A stretch of 64,000 bases of DNA, taken from the NCBI GenBank assembly GCA_949752735.1, contig OX457038.1, positions 16,577,081 to 16,641,080 of the forward strand, in the 5' to 3' direction. Below the pieces are notes generated by a model. The model saw only the letters and a program-made list of their open reading frames with translations, was not told where the DNA came from and searched no databases. Below, in pieces: positions 53,715-64,000 of this stretch. Each line of letters starts with the position of its first letter. The stretch's first letter is position 1. A program made the translations under genes and the position numbers. This stretch comes from Lumbricus terrestris. Taxonomy: Eukaryota > Annelida > Clitellata > Crassiclitellata > Lumbricidae.

Positions 53715-56170
53715 GGTGCCCGTTAAGCCAATGGAAAATTTTGAAGTTCGTAATTTTCAACATGGTGCCCTCTGAAGTTGTTACACCTGGTCTGTAAAAG
53801 AACAGAGTAAAATTTCAGATTTTTATGTTGATATTTACTGGGGGCTCAACATCACTAAAGTTTATTATATATCGCAATATTTTGTACCTTTCCCAGTTTC
53901 GTTGTTTACAGTGTTTTGTTTCAAATTATACATGTTACTTAGGTCTAGGCCTACTGTGTTATTACTATATTTAGACTAATTAATGTGTTTAATATAACTG
54001 CAGTCTGCTGATCTATCAGTCAACATATTAGGCTATCCTTGGATCCTTTCAGCTACTTTAGAGACAGAAATGAGTCCTTGTCATTGCAAAATCACAGCAG
54101 ACAGCTAAGGATTTAATCTTAATTTAAAATAACTGGAACTGATATAAAACCACAAGAAACACTAAGTTGTAAAGAAATTATATTTAAAGAGTGCAGAAAA
54201 AAGTAATTTTAACAAAAGGTTACTGTCAGTAGGTTTGAGCTTATAATGGTCAATGTCAATACAATTATACTCACAAACAGAGTATAATGGTTATATCTAT
54301 TAGTTGTGCAATTAGCATTTTACACTATCACTTTCATTTAGCTGCAACATGTTTCTTTTGTTAATAATATGAAAGCCTTTTATTATTTAGAGTGAGCACT
54401 GGTTTGAGCAATTGGTGCAATGATGCAGTTGTATTTAGTGTATCAATGTATTAGTTGTTGTCATACTGAAGCAACTACAGTATTTCTGGATCCCCCATAG
54501 TGCTGTTGGTCTGTTGGATTTACATTTTAGATTGATTAGTTAACTGCCGGTAGAAAGTATGGCATACGTAGCTGCTTCACGGCTTGTAACAGTCACACGT
54601 AGTTCCACTGACATTTGGCTGATTGGTCCGGTATCAGAAGAGATACGTGGAAGCAAGATTCCAACTTACCATCAGGTGTTGTCTGCCTTTTTCCCATCGG
54701 TACAAGATTCTTGCTAAGACAGTCAGAGACAGTTCAAAGTCTGTTGTGCGTAAAGTTCTTCACATTTTGTCAACGACCCGTATTCCAACAACATTTGAAC
54801 GAAATGCCATTGGAAAGTTGGAAGACATGTTTCATAGATGGAAGAAACTGAAGAAGGACATGCATCGCAGAACTGAGACCCAGATAGCTAATGAAAGTAC
54901 TATGATTGGAGATTTGGAAAAACTTTTTGATATAGCACATACAGATGCCGTGTCAATGAGCACCATTGCTGAAGACAGGTTTTTCTTGGATGACCAACTC
55001 ATCCATGCACAGGCCATATGGGTGGCGTAGACACAGCTTTAGCTAGAACAGAAGGCAGAAAGTCGAAGAGATTGAAGCGAGCAATATCTCAGAAGTAAAG
55101 AAAATGACAGAAAGAGAGAGAATATCACAGTTCAGGAAGATTATTGACTTCAGAAGAAGAATTGACCACTATAGCTGCTAAAGTTGAGTCTAATCTAGAA
55201 ACAGCATTGAGAGACATGAGCCTGTTGTGCTGCTTGTTGTAACAGAAACTTGGACATTATGCCCAAGTCCAGCAACTGCACCAGCCAATGATCTTCACTT
55301 TCTGAAGTTAGCGAAGAAGTACGAGAGGATCAACAAGGGCATTTTGGGTGTGGCAGTCAAATCATTCCTGAGACATTTATGGTACCTGAGTGAAGAGCTA
55401 ATTGCCTTGTATTCTTTTATGATGCTGTAAACAGCAACACCAAAGAAAGATGTTCGGTGCATTAAAAAAGCAAGGCTCTGAGAACCCACCCAAAAGAATC
55501 CAGATGGAGCAGGATTAGTGCCATTCTTGAAATGAAACTTGATGACTTTGTCACAGACAGTAATATGTCATTCTTTTACACACTTGGGTTGAATGCTGAT
55601 TTTCTCGAACAAGAGGATCCTGACAGATGGCAAACCCTTGAAGATTACCAGTATGGCAGTAGTATATGACCAAGCAAAGTGAGCTGTGAAACTGATACAG
55701 GACTTCATCACCTCCATTACAACAATTGATGAACATAAACACTATCTACTGCTGGTTTTCTCAAGCCACAGAATCAAGTAACCAAAAGCGAGGAAGCCAA
55801 TACTTGTTGGTTATGATAAAACAACAAATTACCGGTACACTGATAACTATAGACCTTAGTGACTTACTGCTTAAAAAAAGAATGTACTCGGTACTTTATT
55901 GTGGCAGTCTTATTATTAATATTCTGAATAGTTCAGTTCTGATTCTTGTGTTGATTTTGCATTGAAAAGATTTGAATGATTAAAAACTGTGAAACAAGTC
56001 AGAATAGCATGCTTTCGAACAATATATTGCTAACTTCACATGTCTTGAGCCCCCTCTAAACATGCATCCGAAATTCTTAAAAAATTACCTGGAACTTCTC
56101 TCATGATAGACAACAAAATGGGAGGGTACCACATAAGAAATTCTGAAATTAATTTTTAACGGGCACCCTA
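53712..56170 (+). mobile_element. TAGGGTGCCCG-ended transposon, 2.46 kb, decayed
   Basis: Inverted termini TAGGGTGCCCGTTAA at both ends, with TA repeats on each side. The plus strand carries pieces of one long protein in shifting frames: GPVSEEIRGSKIPTYHQVL (about 54626), SVVRKVLHILSTTRIPTTF and LEKLFDIAHTDAVSMSTIAE (54740-54975), HMGGVDTALAR (about 55015), FLRHLWYLSEELIALYSF (about 55366-55420) and KLDDFVTDSNMSFFYTLGL then WQTLEDYQ (about 55535-55655). I recall such motifs from uncharacterised multicopy invertebrate proteins. The superfamily is unresolved. It lies in an intron of the LDLR-family gene. Confidence 0.65.
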
Positions 56171-56462
56171 ATATATATATATGAAACGACGTAAGGTGTC
56201 TTCATAAATTAATTAGTGTGAATCTGGTATCATAATTTATAGAGAGTGATGTAAATCTGGCCTCATAATGGAAGTGGTGTAAATCTGGCCTAAGGGTGAG
56301 AGTGGTGTAAATAAATCTTGTCATAAAGTCTCTTCATTACTGCCAAATCATCGAAAGAATCAAGCGAATAATTACAATATTTATTGAAGGCTAAATAATT
56401 AACTAATAGTAGGAAATCAGGCTAAGAAGTCAGAGATTACTAGCTCAGGAAGCTCTTCAAGC
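56171..56462. other. Short tandem motif, no gene
   Basis: TA repeats, then three or four units of about 33 bp around GTGTAAATCTGGCCT (56214-56315). Confidence 0.5.
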
Positions 56463-56695
56463 CAGCTCCAAATTGGCCACTGCGAATTGTCCGCCCTGAA
56501 TTGTCCGGGCCCCAATTGTCCGTGTCCGAATAATTGTCCGGGTCCGAATTGTATTGTATTGTATATGAGCATTTATAAAGCGCCTCTTACAGACTAGCTA
56601 TTCAGAATTGTCGGCATCAAATTGTCCGCTCCCAATTGTCCGGGTTCGAATTGTCCGAGTCCGAATTGTCTGCTCCGAATTGTCCTGGCGCCATC
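56463..56695. repeat. Array of AATTGTCCG modules split by a LINE tail
   Basis: About eleven AATTGTCC or AATTGTC modules spaced 10-16 bp apart, e.g. GAATTGTCCGGGTCC. The array is interrupted at 56549-56605 by a LINE 3' tail. The modules are mostly direct, not inverted. Confidence 0.75.
56549..56605 (-). mobile_element. L2/CR1-like LINE 3' tail only
   Basis: The reverse strand reads AGAGGCGCTTTATAAATGC then ATACAATACAATAC, matching the end of the LINE at 29430-29490. It is an extremely 5'-truncated insertion of about 55 bp. Confidence 0.65.
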
Positions 56696-56699
56696 CGAA

Positions 56700-57878
56700 C
56701 CACGCTAACTCGCTCATTTCAGCTCTCATCTTGAGTTTAGCTTCTGTTCTCTTCTAGTCCAGGCAATCTAGCTCAAAAGTACCGTCAACCTGGACAAATC
56801 GTCGCCCCTAACTATGTATGTTTAGACACCAAGATTACATTTCTAGGTGTAATGGAAGCTGAGATATTAAAAATTTCGATTTTTGGTCGGCCATTTTGGA
56901 AAATGGCTCTGTTGGATTCCTCGTCTCTAATTATGTATGTTTAGACACCAAGATGACGATTCTAAGTGTAGCCTACTGGAAGCTGAGATAATTGAAAAAT
57001 CTGTAAACCGGGGTCATTTTGAAAAATGGCTGCCATTGGGGCAAGGGGTCAAATACGCGATGGCCCTACAGCCAAATCTTTTTCTTATGACATGTTCGTA
57101 GAATGTACCAAATATCATGCTTGTATCACAAAGTGAACAATTTTTAACCAGGCCGCTGTACTAGCAGCCCGATATTCAATGTAAAAAAACATGAAAAACC
57201 ATGATATCTTGAACCCCGTATTTTGGAAATGCTATTCAGCAGAAAATTCTGAACAGGAATCCGTTTTAAAAGCTTCTGTTGCAATTTTGCCCAGGTGAAA
57301 CTGTAAATTGCCTGGACTATTTCCTTAAATTCAAGCTTTGCTAAAGAGTTGATCATACGTGTAAACTCGGTTAAAATTCATACAACTCCGCGAAATCAGA
57401 ATTTATTTCCTATGAAAATTTTTACGAAAATTAATAATTCTAAACGCACTCATCTCAATCTGTAACATTTTCGATTCGAGTTTCTCTCGATCATTGTCAT
57501 TTATATAACCAATAAACGATGAGTTTCATTCGTTCACTTCCTTTTAAAAACTGCACTTTATCATATTTTCTTTAGCCAGAAACCTTCTTATCACAGCCTA
57601 TGCAGTCGCTGTTTTTGTGACCTCGCGGGCTTTCCTCAGCTGTTCTCAGCTTCACGAACTGTAGAAAACGGTTTTTTCAATTGACCTTGGTCGGGAGCGC
57701 CTCCGAGCATGACGCTTGACTGGACGCTATAATGAAATTTCGATTGATTGCTAAATCCATGTTTCAAATAGCTTTCTTTCCACTTAAGCAACATAGATTT
57801 GTTGTTCATGTTCCGTTTTCCTATTCACTATTGTCTATGGTCTATTATTGATGCTAGAATCTGTCACGACTCACATTG

Positions 57879-57912
<34 letters not shown>

Positions 57913-58236
57913 GTCTCTCTCTTTTTTTTTCTCTCTCTCTCTTATCGAACTTACTGCGCTCATATCAAACCTTCTTGCTGATTTTTGGAAGGAGGCCACC
58001 TGCCTAGTCAAGAAGGCTCTAATAATAATAACAGTACAATCATAAGTTCGGTAGCAGTCGTGTCCTGTTCGTGGTTCGGTGGTTGCCCTTCCAAATAGAT
58101 TGGCATAGCACTATGATAGATGTGTGACAGGCCTACCAACATGTAGAACCGATCCCAATAATCATAATGGATCTCTTGTAACTTAAAATGGATCTTTAAA
58201 ACATAGCCTTTTCTGTGGAAATTATGTCTGAGTAGC
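56700..58236. other. Intron sequence without genes
   Basis: A tandem duplication of about 120 bp lies at 56808-57035 (CTATGTATGTTTAGACACCAA, GGAAGCTGAGAT and GAAAAATGGCT in both). A (TCTC)n tract is at 57880-57945. No exon-like frames were found. Confidence 0.5.
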
Positions 58237-59072
58237 GGTACTCTGTCATTAGCGCGCAGGACAAAAGCGCGCCGCCAATAGCGCGCGCTCAAATGCAATG
58301 GCAGGTTGCGGTGCAACTAAGGAATATAATTAGCCCTACTAATTCTTGCTTGAGCAGTTGTTCTTGAATGGAAGCTGGATTGACGAAAACAGCCGTTGCT
58401 GGAACAGAAGCTCAGCTGATGAAAAGAGTAAGCTTACCGATCAAATGGAGGCTGGATTGATGGAAATTATTCTGGCTAGCATAGAAGTTCGACTGATGAA
58501 AAGAATTCTAAATGAAATGGTAGCTGGATAGATGCAAGTAATACTTGGAAAAGTAAAAGTTGGATTGATAAAAGAAAGTCATGCTTAAATAGAATTCGGA
58601 TTGATGAAAATAGTTGTTTAAATAGAATCTAGGTTGATGAAATGAATTCATGATTGAATGGAAACAGGATTGATGAAAATAATTTTGCCAGCATACAATA
58701 GAAGTTGGATTAATGAAAAGCTTATGCTTAAAAGTAACTCGGATCGATTTAACTAATTATTATTTATATAGAAGCGGGTTTGATGAAAATATTTGTTGTT
58801 TGAACTGAAGGTGGATTGATGAAAATAATTCATGATTAAATGGAAGCTGGAGCAGTGGTGAAATTATTCCTTGCCAAACAGAATATGGATTAACGAAAAT
58901 AATTTCTGTTGTTCTTTTGGAAAATACCTTGATGTTTGTCATTATAATGTACTCTGCGTACTTTCGTAGTCGCTCATTTGCCGGGGAAATTTTGCTGCGC
59001 GCTTATGTCGGCGCGCTTTTGTCGGCGCGCTTGTCGGCGCGCTTTGTCCAGCGCGCTTATGACGGGAAACCC
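58237..59072. mobile_element. Modular-terminus element, GCGCGC type
   Basis: The left end begins GGTACTCTGTCATTAGCGCGC and the right end, reversed, GGGTTTCCCGTCATAAGCGCGC. Both continue with GGACAAA and repeated GCGCGCC modules. TGAGTAGC and TGAGCAGC flank it (7 of 8 identical). The interior is about a dozen degenerate units around AGAAGCTGGATTGATGAAAA. It is non-coding and shares this interior motif with 60958-61550. Confidence 0.65.
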
Positions 59073-59094
59073 TGAGCAGCTGTATACTGTAGGC

Positions 59095-60108
59095 CAGCGT
59101 TTCCCAAACTTTTTGGGCCACGGAACCCTTCGCGTCCTAATATTTTCTGGCGGAACCCCAATCTTGACTAAACGCATTGAATCGTGGGAGGCAAAGGCTT
59201 CTAATAATTATAAGCCTACATACCTAAATACACTAAATTATGGAAAGTTTGCTTTTCTTACAATATTATGAAAATTAAATTGCACTGTTTTCAAAACCAC
59301 GATTTGTGGATCCTACTAAGAGTATGCCCTACACGAGGTTAGAAATTAGAATGTGAAGGTTCATTGGAATTCTGCTTCATTCGTGATAGGTCAATTAGAA
59401 GTTCGTAGTCACCGTTAGAAGAGTTGGCTGTTTTTCACCTTCATTGAGTGGTTTCGCACCCTATTATTATTTATCGTAATTCATGAAAAGGAAGCATTTA
59501 ACTAAGTTCGCTTTCAAGTCGTGAAAATGATTTGCAATTTCTGAACGATGGTTTCCTCGAGAACCATTAAAAATCGCGTGAGTTTGGAAAGCGTTCCACT
59601 TTTCTAAATTAAATAAAAGAGGTTAGAACCCTAGCTAGCGTACGTAGAAGTCACTCAATTTTGGCAAATTTTCACACAAACAAATTAAAATCACTATTTG
59701 TTGCTACTGCTGCAAGATCAGACTTGGCGATTCTTTTTGAAATTGCGTTTTACGTGCTCAGACAATTTTCGTCGAGAAAACGATAATAAAGATGATTGCG
59801 TCTCTGCTCAGACTAAGACTTAAAGCTCTGTTACGTTCAGCAGCCTAGCTTATACAAACTACATAGGCCTATACGTACTAGTCTAATTATTGGATTGCTA
59901 ATAATCACTGAAAGGTTGGGTGAGGAGAAAGCACAAAGACAATTGACGCTAGTTTCACACTTCCAGTGCATTTTTCAGAAACTGCTTGAAATGTTGATTT
60001 GCAGCAAAATTTCTCAAACAAATTTCTTTTTTCTCAACTTCTCGCGGAACCCTTGTGCTCGCCCCGCGGAACCCTTGGGTTCCGCGGAACCCAGTTTGGG
60101 AAACGCTG
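59095..60108. mobile_element. hAT-like element (CAGCGTTTCCCAAAC-ended), 1.0 kb
   Basis: Termini CAGCGTTTCCCAAACT and AGTTTGGGAAACGCTG are perfect inverted repeats. The identical octamer CTGTAGGC flanks it (59087-59094 and 60109-60116). GCGGAACCC-type modules lie near both ends. No transposase frame is present. Confidence 0.88.
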
Positions 60109-60196
60109 CTGTAGGCTACTGTTATATAGGTCTGTTGCAATTTCTACAATTACAATTTGGTAAACCGTTCACTGACTTTGCAAATGATTGAAATAC

Positions 60197-60516
60197 CTGG
60201 TCTGAAACAGGTGACAAAGAGATGCTGGATGGGTTGCTGGTCATGTAGCTCACAAGGTACGGATCGACGCCCATACTTTGCTTTGCTTTATTAAAGAAAA
60301 TAAGAACTGACGAGGAGTAAACTACCTCCATCGAATCAAAACTCGAAGTTAGGTCATGCATATTGAATTCTCTTTGGTCGCAAGACGCATTGATTGTCGC
60401 TATATTTTGTGTCTGCACAAGGCAGACATCCGGATCCCCGTACAGCAGACCAAGTGTTCCAATTCCAGTTGACGAATCCTTCGATGACCATAGCAAAGCC
60501 ATGCCTCTGTCAACTT
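60197..60516 (-). CDS. LDLR-family exon: first part of the propeller
   Basis: Donor CAG|GTATTT at 60196 is in phase 0 and joins 53173-53342 to give SPVSDQ-VTGLSLDW. The acceptor is most likely TTAATTTCGAAG (phase 1), which would place the start at 60516. It encodes GTLGLLYGDPDVCLVQTQN and MEVVYSSSVLIFFNKAKQSM. The order 'llYg...vclv...(s)meVvys..vlifFn' resembles a divergent first blade. The LDL class A exon at 63535 joins in phase. The 5' border is less certain than the others. Confidence 0.7.
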
Positions 60517-60957
60517 CTTCGAAATTAATGAAAAAATTAATATTATTAAAAGATACATAACTCACTTGAAGCTAAAAAGTAAAATGTCAATCTCTACCAA
60601 ATTAATTGCGGAAGCAAACAGCCTGCATCTGCATTGTAAGTTTGAAATAGTATAAATTTTTGTCCCGCCGATTTTTATTATTATTCTGCTACAATAACTA
60701 TAGCCTATGTAGCCTATCCTATCAAAACCAGCTGGCACTTGGCACTATTAATGATGGCATTCGTCGCCATTCAATACTGGCGCAGTTACATTCATCGAAG
60801 CCAACACTATAAAATAATTACATTTCATGATTTCCGAGATTTGTATGGCAAATACACATTTGATTATTCGCTTTGGAAAGAAGAAATAATAATAATCATC
60901 GATGTCGAGTTGAGTCGGTGTTCGCACGCTGACGCACCACCAGTCTATCGTCATAAC

Positions 60958-61550
60958 GGTCCCACGACAATTGGTCTACAGACAACTCGTCTAACGACAA
61001 GTGGTCCTGACAATTCGTATAACGACAACTGGTCTACAGACGAATCGCATTGATGAAATAGAAGCTGGATTTATGAAAAAAGTTAAATGGTTTTCCAGCT
61101 TAAATGTACGCTGTATTGATGATTTTCATTCATGTATTTCAACAGGTATCCAGCTTCTAGTTCAGATCTAAAAATATCTTCTATTTTTCGCTCGTTATTT
61201 TCGTCAATCCAGCTTCTATTTCAGATATAAAGATACCCTCAGCCAGCTTCCATTACTTAAGCATTTTTAATCAATCCAGCTTCTATTTCAGATCTAGAAA
61301 TACCTTCATCCAGCTTTTATTTCTCATGCGTTATTGTCGTCAATTCAGCTTCTATTTCACCTGTAAAAGAACCTTAATCCAGATTCCATTTCTCCTTGCG
61401 TTTTTTCATCAATGCAACCTCCATTTCACCTGTAAAAACTTTCATCCACCTTCCATTGCTCAAGCGCTTGACTAGTTGTCTGTTAGACGAATTGTCTGGG
61501 GACCACCTGTCGTTAGACGAGTTGTCTGTAGACCGGTTGTCGTGACACCC
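60958..61550. mobile_element. Modular-terminus element, TGGTC type
   Basis: Perfect octamer GTCATAAC on both sides (60950-60957 and 61551-61558). Left GGTCCCACGACAA; right, reversed, GGGTGTCACGACAA. Inverted arms of about 70 bp are built of modules such as GGTCTACAGACAACTCGTC and TAACGACAAGTGGTCC. The interior carries four or five units of about 65-70 bp around TCAATCCAGCTTCTATTTCA, the reverse of the AGAAGCTGGATTGATGA motif at 58340-58900. Confidence 0.8.
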
Positions 61551-61558
61551 GTCATAAC

Positions 61559-62540
61559 ATAGGCCTAAGCATAGATGTTAAAAAGAGTAAAACCAGAGCA
61601 AAAGCAAAAAACATTGCTTTATTCCAACAAATAAAAAAACAGGAAACCCGACAAGAAACGTAAAAAGAAAATGAAATGGACTTTGTTACAACTTGTACTA
61701 CAGCTCAAACTGCAAAGTGAAAAACTTGTTTACTCAATTTAATTTTAATCAGCAAGCAAATAGCACATCTTCATTAGTAGCCCAAACAGTAGGTCTAAGT
61801 AACATTAATTCACAACGGTCATTTTATTTCTTATAACTTTGGTTTAGTAAGAAACTGAGAAATCAAAGTAGGCCTGTTGAAATCTTTTGTAATTTAAAGT
61901 GTAGGCTATGCTTGAACATGAGGAGGCTACACATAGTCCATGCTGACGTAAACATTAACAATAATATTAAAAACTAGACTTAGTAAGAATAATTGATAGA
62001 GTGCTAAAAGTGTACTTAACATAAAATCCTACTTAAATTTGGTACTTAAAAAGAACTTTATACAAAACAATTTATTTACAAATTTAATTTCTTGTAGACC
62101 TAGGCCTACTACGTAATTTATTTTTCAAGTGATGACGTTAAAACGGTCATATAGCGACATGAATTAGCTTAGCCTAATGCGGGGGCGCAACCAGAACATT
62201 TTCCTGGCGGTGCTCAGAATTATTATTGTAAGCGCCGAAGGCACGAAACCAATGCCGACTAGGGGTCTGGGGGAGCGTCGTAAGCTCCCCCAATGGGGGT
62301 GGAAACTAGGGGATTTTTTTACTTTTGACATCAGCTAGATCACGTTTCAGACTCTTGTTTGCCAGCTGTATTTATGAGCGATAAAGTCATGAAAACTTCT
62401 GAAAACATGATTTAGAACTTCAAAAATGTCCTTTCCAATTTGTTCAGATAAGACAAAGGGTCTTAGGCCTTTAGCTCACGAGTGGCAGAATTAATAACCA
62501 ATGTTTAATCTATAGCTCCTCCTCCAATAACCAGTGTTGT
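61559..62540. other. Intron sequence; one MITE-like fragment
   Basis: AT-rich. GGTCTGGGGGAGCGTCGTAA and AGCTCCCCCAATGGGGG at 62265-62300 look like part of a MITE. No gene was seen. Confidence 0.45.
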
Positions 62541-63230
62541 ATCTAGTCCTTCTCTGGGAATCAAGGTTTCTGGGGAAAAACGAGCATCCGACGGAAAATC
62601 ACCGAAGCCCGTGGCGCCGAGAGGGCAGGGGCTTTGGGAGGGGATGTGCCCCTCCATCAGAAATGTTTTTTAATTTCCACACTGCAATGACAGCATTTAA
62701 GCTGTCATCTAAAGTAAAATTGTTATGCTATTTCAATGCTAATAAGAGTGGTCTAAACTTCAGTGAATATAGGCTACTCACAATTATAAAAAAATTATTT
62801 TTATGAGTTTCCACGTTTATTATATTACCATTTTAAGATGTCAACTTAGCAAAATTAGGCCTACTCTATTGCTTCAGTGCTGAAAAAAGAGTGATTTAAG
62901 ATTTCAACATAGGCCGAGTAGCGGAAAGGGGTTTGGGCAGGGGATGTGCCTCCTCCCCATCACATAATGGTTTTATTTCCACATTGCAGTGGTATCATTT
63001 CAGGCTGTCATTTTCACGAAATTTATCATGATTTCGTTGTTGAAAGAGATTGTGTAAGACTTCAATGCCTCATCCCCATTGTTTAATTTTTAAATTTCTA
63101 CACTGTAGGCCTAATGTTTGGCTTTTAAGCTGTCATATTAATAAAATAGCTCATTTTCAATGCTGATAATCATAGATTTTAACCTAAAATTTCAGAGTGC
63201 TGCCTCACAAGTAGGCCACTTAAAAATTTT
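62540..63230. repeat. Dispersed repeat family (GTGGCGCCGAG...), copy 3 with tandem modules
   Basis: Starts with the block shared with 10690 and 19400 (AATCAAGGTTTCTGG, GTGGCGCCGAGAGGG). It then has about four modules of 110-150 bp, each with TTTCCACANTGCANTGG-like, AAGCTGTCAT-like and TTCAATGCTGATAA-like words (about 62670, 62810, 62975 and 63095). Confidence 0.65.
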
Positions 63231-63534
63231 AGATTTGCACCGTGCACCGTGACTTTTAAAATTGAAACCCCCGAAAACATTTTTAGCACCCACCCCCAAA
63301 AACAATTTGGGGGCCATAAAAAATATTAGATTTTATTCAGAAAAATCCTAATAATTATAGCTATAACAGCAATACCGTGGAAAAAATTTCTGGATAATAA
63401 TTACACGCTGTATGAGAGTTTATAACAATTTTAATACACGTTAAAGGGTTAAACCAATCGGTCTCATAATTAAGAATCTATAAAAAAATTGGGGCGTTTT
63501 TTATAAATGAGACAGTGAAATTGGCGACGTTTAC

Positions 63535-63654
63535 CCGATGCACAACCTATTTCGTCACTACCATCTTGGCAATCATTTTCGTGGTCGCACTTGTAGTTCC
63601 GTGGTATACAACTTCCACTCTGACACTGGAAAGCCGACGATGGGTCACAGACGG
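63535..63654 (-). CDS. LDLR-family exon: LDL-receptor class A module
   Basis: A 120-bp exon with acceptor CTGTTGCAG and donor CGG|GTAAAC, phase 1 on both sides, as is usual for class A exons. It encodes all six cysteines and the calcium-binding signature: [16 protein letters not shown] and [12 protein letters not shown]. It joins in phase with the exon at 60197-60516. The frame on the opposite strand over the same bases is only a shadow. More class A exons probably lie beyond the right edge. Confidence 0.92.
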
Positions 63655-63715
63655 CTGCAACAGATTATTACCAGAGGTGCAGTTAAGTCAATTGTAACCC
63701 TACCTGTCAAACAGT

Positions 63716-64000
63716 AGCGGCGCTAGGGGGCTAAGCCCCTGTAAAAAGGGCCATCCATTTTTTCTCCCCTGTAAAAAGAAAATTTTCGCACGATAAACCC
63801 CCTTTAGCGCCCCCCCCCCAAATAACCGCAAAGGTACGGACACGAAAATACTAGCATATTGGCGCAGACCCGTATGTTAACGCCAATGCGTCGACGATGT
63901 TGTACACTTGATTCCGTTTCTATGCTGGATGTGGTTCGCTGACAGTAGCAGCTCTCGCTTTCGCTTGGCGGTCTTTGTTGGGTTTCGGCTTATTTTAACG
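63716..64000. mobile_element. hAT-like left terminus running off the window
   Basis: CAGTAGCGGCGCTAGGGGGC at 63715-63716 is almost the same as the left end at 42542. The right end is outside the window. Confidence 0.5.

Noticed and set aside
63515..63697. Plus-strand 60-codon frame with a hydrophobic stretch
   Set aside because: It is the antisense shadow of the class A exon, whose cysteines and splice sites are on minus.

Overview
This is eukaryotic, repeat-dense DNA, most likely from an invertebrate deuterostome; an echinoderm is my best guess at low confidence. Support comes from split genes with GT-AG introns, many animal transposon families, an LDL-receptor-family gene, the recurring palindromic word TAGGCCTA, and a Ty3/gypsy element with integrase ahead of reverse transcriptase (Gmr1-like), a type first described in deuterostomes. 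There is no bacterial or phage content.

Host genes. (1) A minus-strand LDL-receptor-related gene enters from the right edge. Seven exons can be read: an LDL-receptor class A module (63535-63654), a YWTD-type beta-propeller over four exons (60197-60516, 53173-53342, 42074-42329, 41152-41314), an EGF-like module (40420-40542) and the start of a second propeller (37784-37981). Intron phases agree at every junction (1,0,2,0,1,1). Both ends of the gene are missing, and I could not find the next 3' exons. (2) A plus-strand gene contributes its last two exons (25523-25690 and 30075-30214), joined in phase. They encode a basic tail I cannot assign to a function. The two genes converge.

Mobile elements make up most of the rest. 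Left part (1-13 kb): mariner-type elements, a hAT-like MITE, LINE 3' ends, a piggyBac-like element inserted at the exact centre of a palindrome, and a 2.4-kb inverted-repeat-bounded unit with a nested TTAA element. Middle (13-37 kb): more hAT-like MITEs with perfect 8-bp target duplications, nested hAT-like elements, a degenerate transposon framed by TAGGGTGCC repeats, a tRNA-derived SINE, three LINE pieces inside the plus-strand gene's intron, and a 3.1-kb array of 60-bp GACA-rich repeats. Right part (37-64 kb): the LDLR-family gene, whose introns are swollen by transposons. The largest case is a 10.2-kb insertion (42542-52697). It looks like one hAT-like element carrying a two-monomer satellite, and the satellite in turn is split by a nearly intact 7.3-kb Gmr1-like retrotransposon. 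That retrotransposon has LTRs differing at 2 of 585 positions, a 5-bp target duplication, and one stop codon inside reverse transcriptase.

Microsatellites (ATC, CATA, TCTG, TATC, TA) are long and abundant. Nearly all long open frames over them are artefacts. The most unusual items are the nested 10-kb insertion, the primer-site-like repeats in the retrotransposon leader, a family of elements whose inverted termini are built from short repeated GACAA modules, and transposons that sit inside microsatellites.
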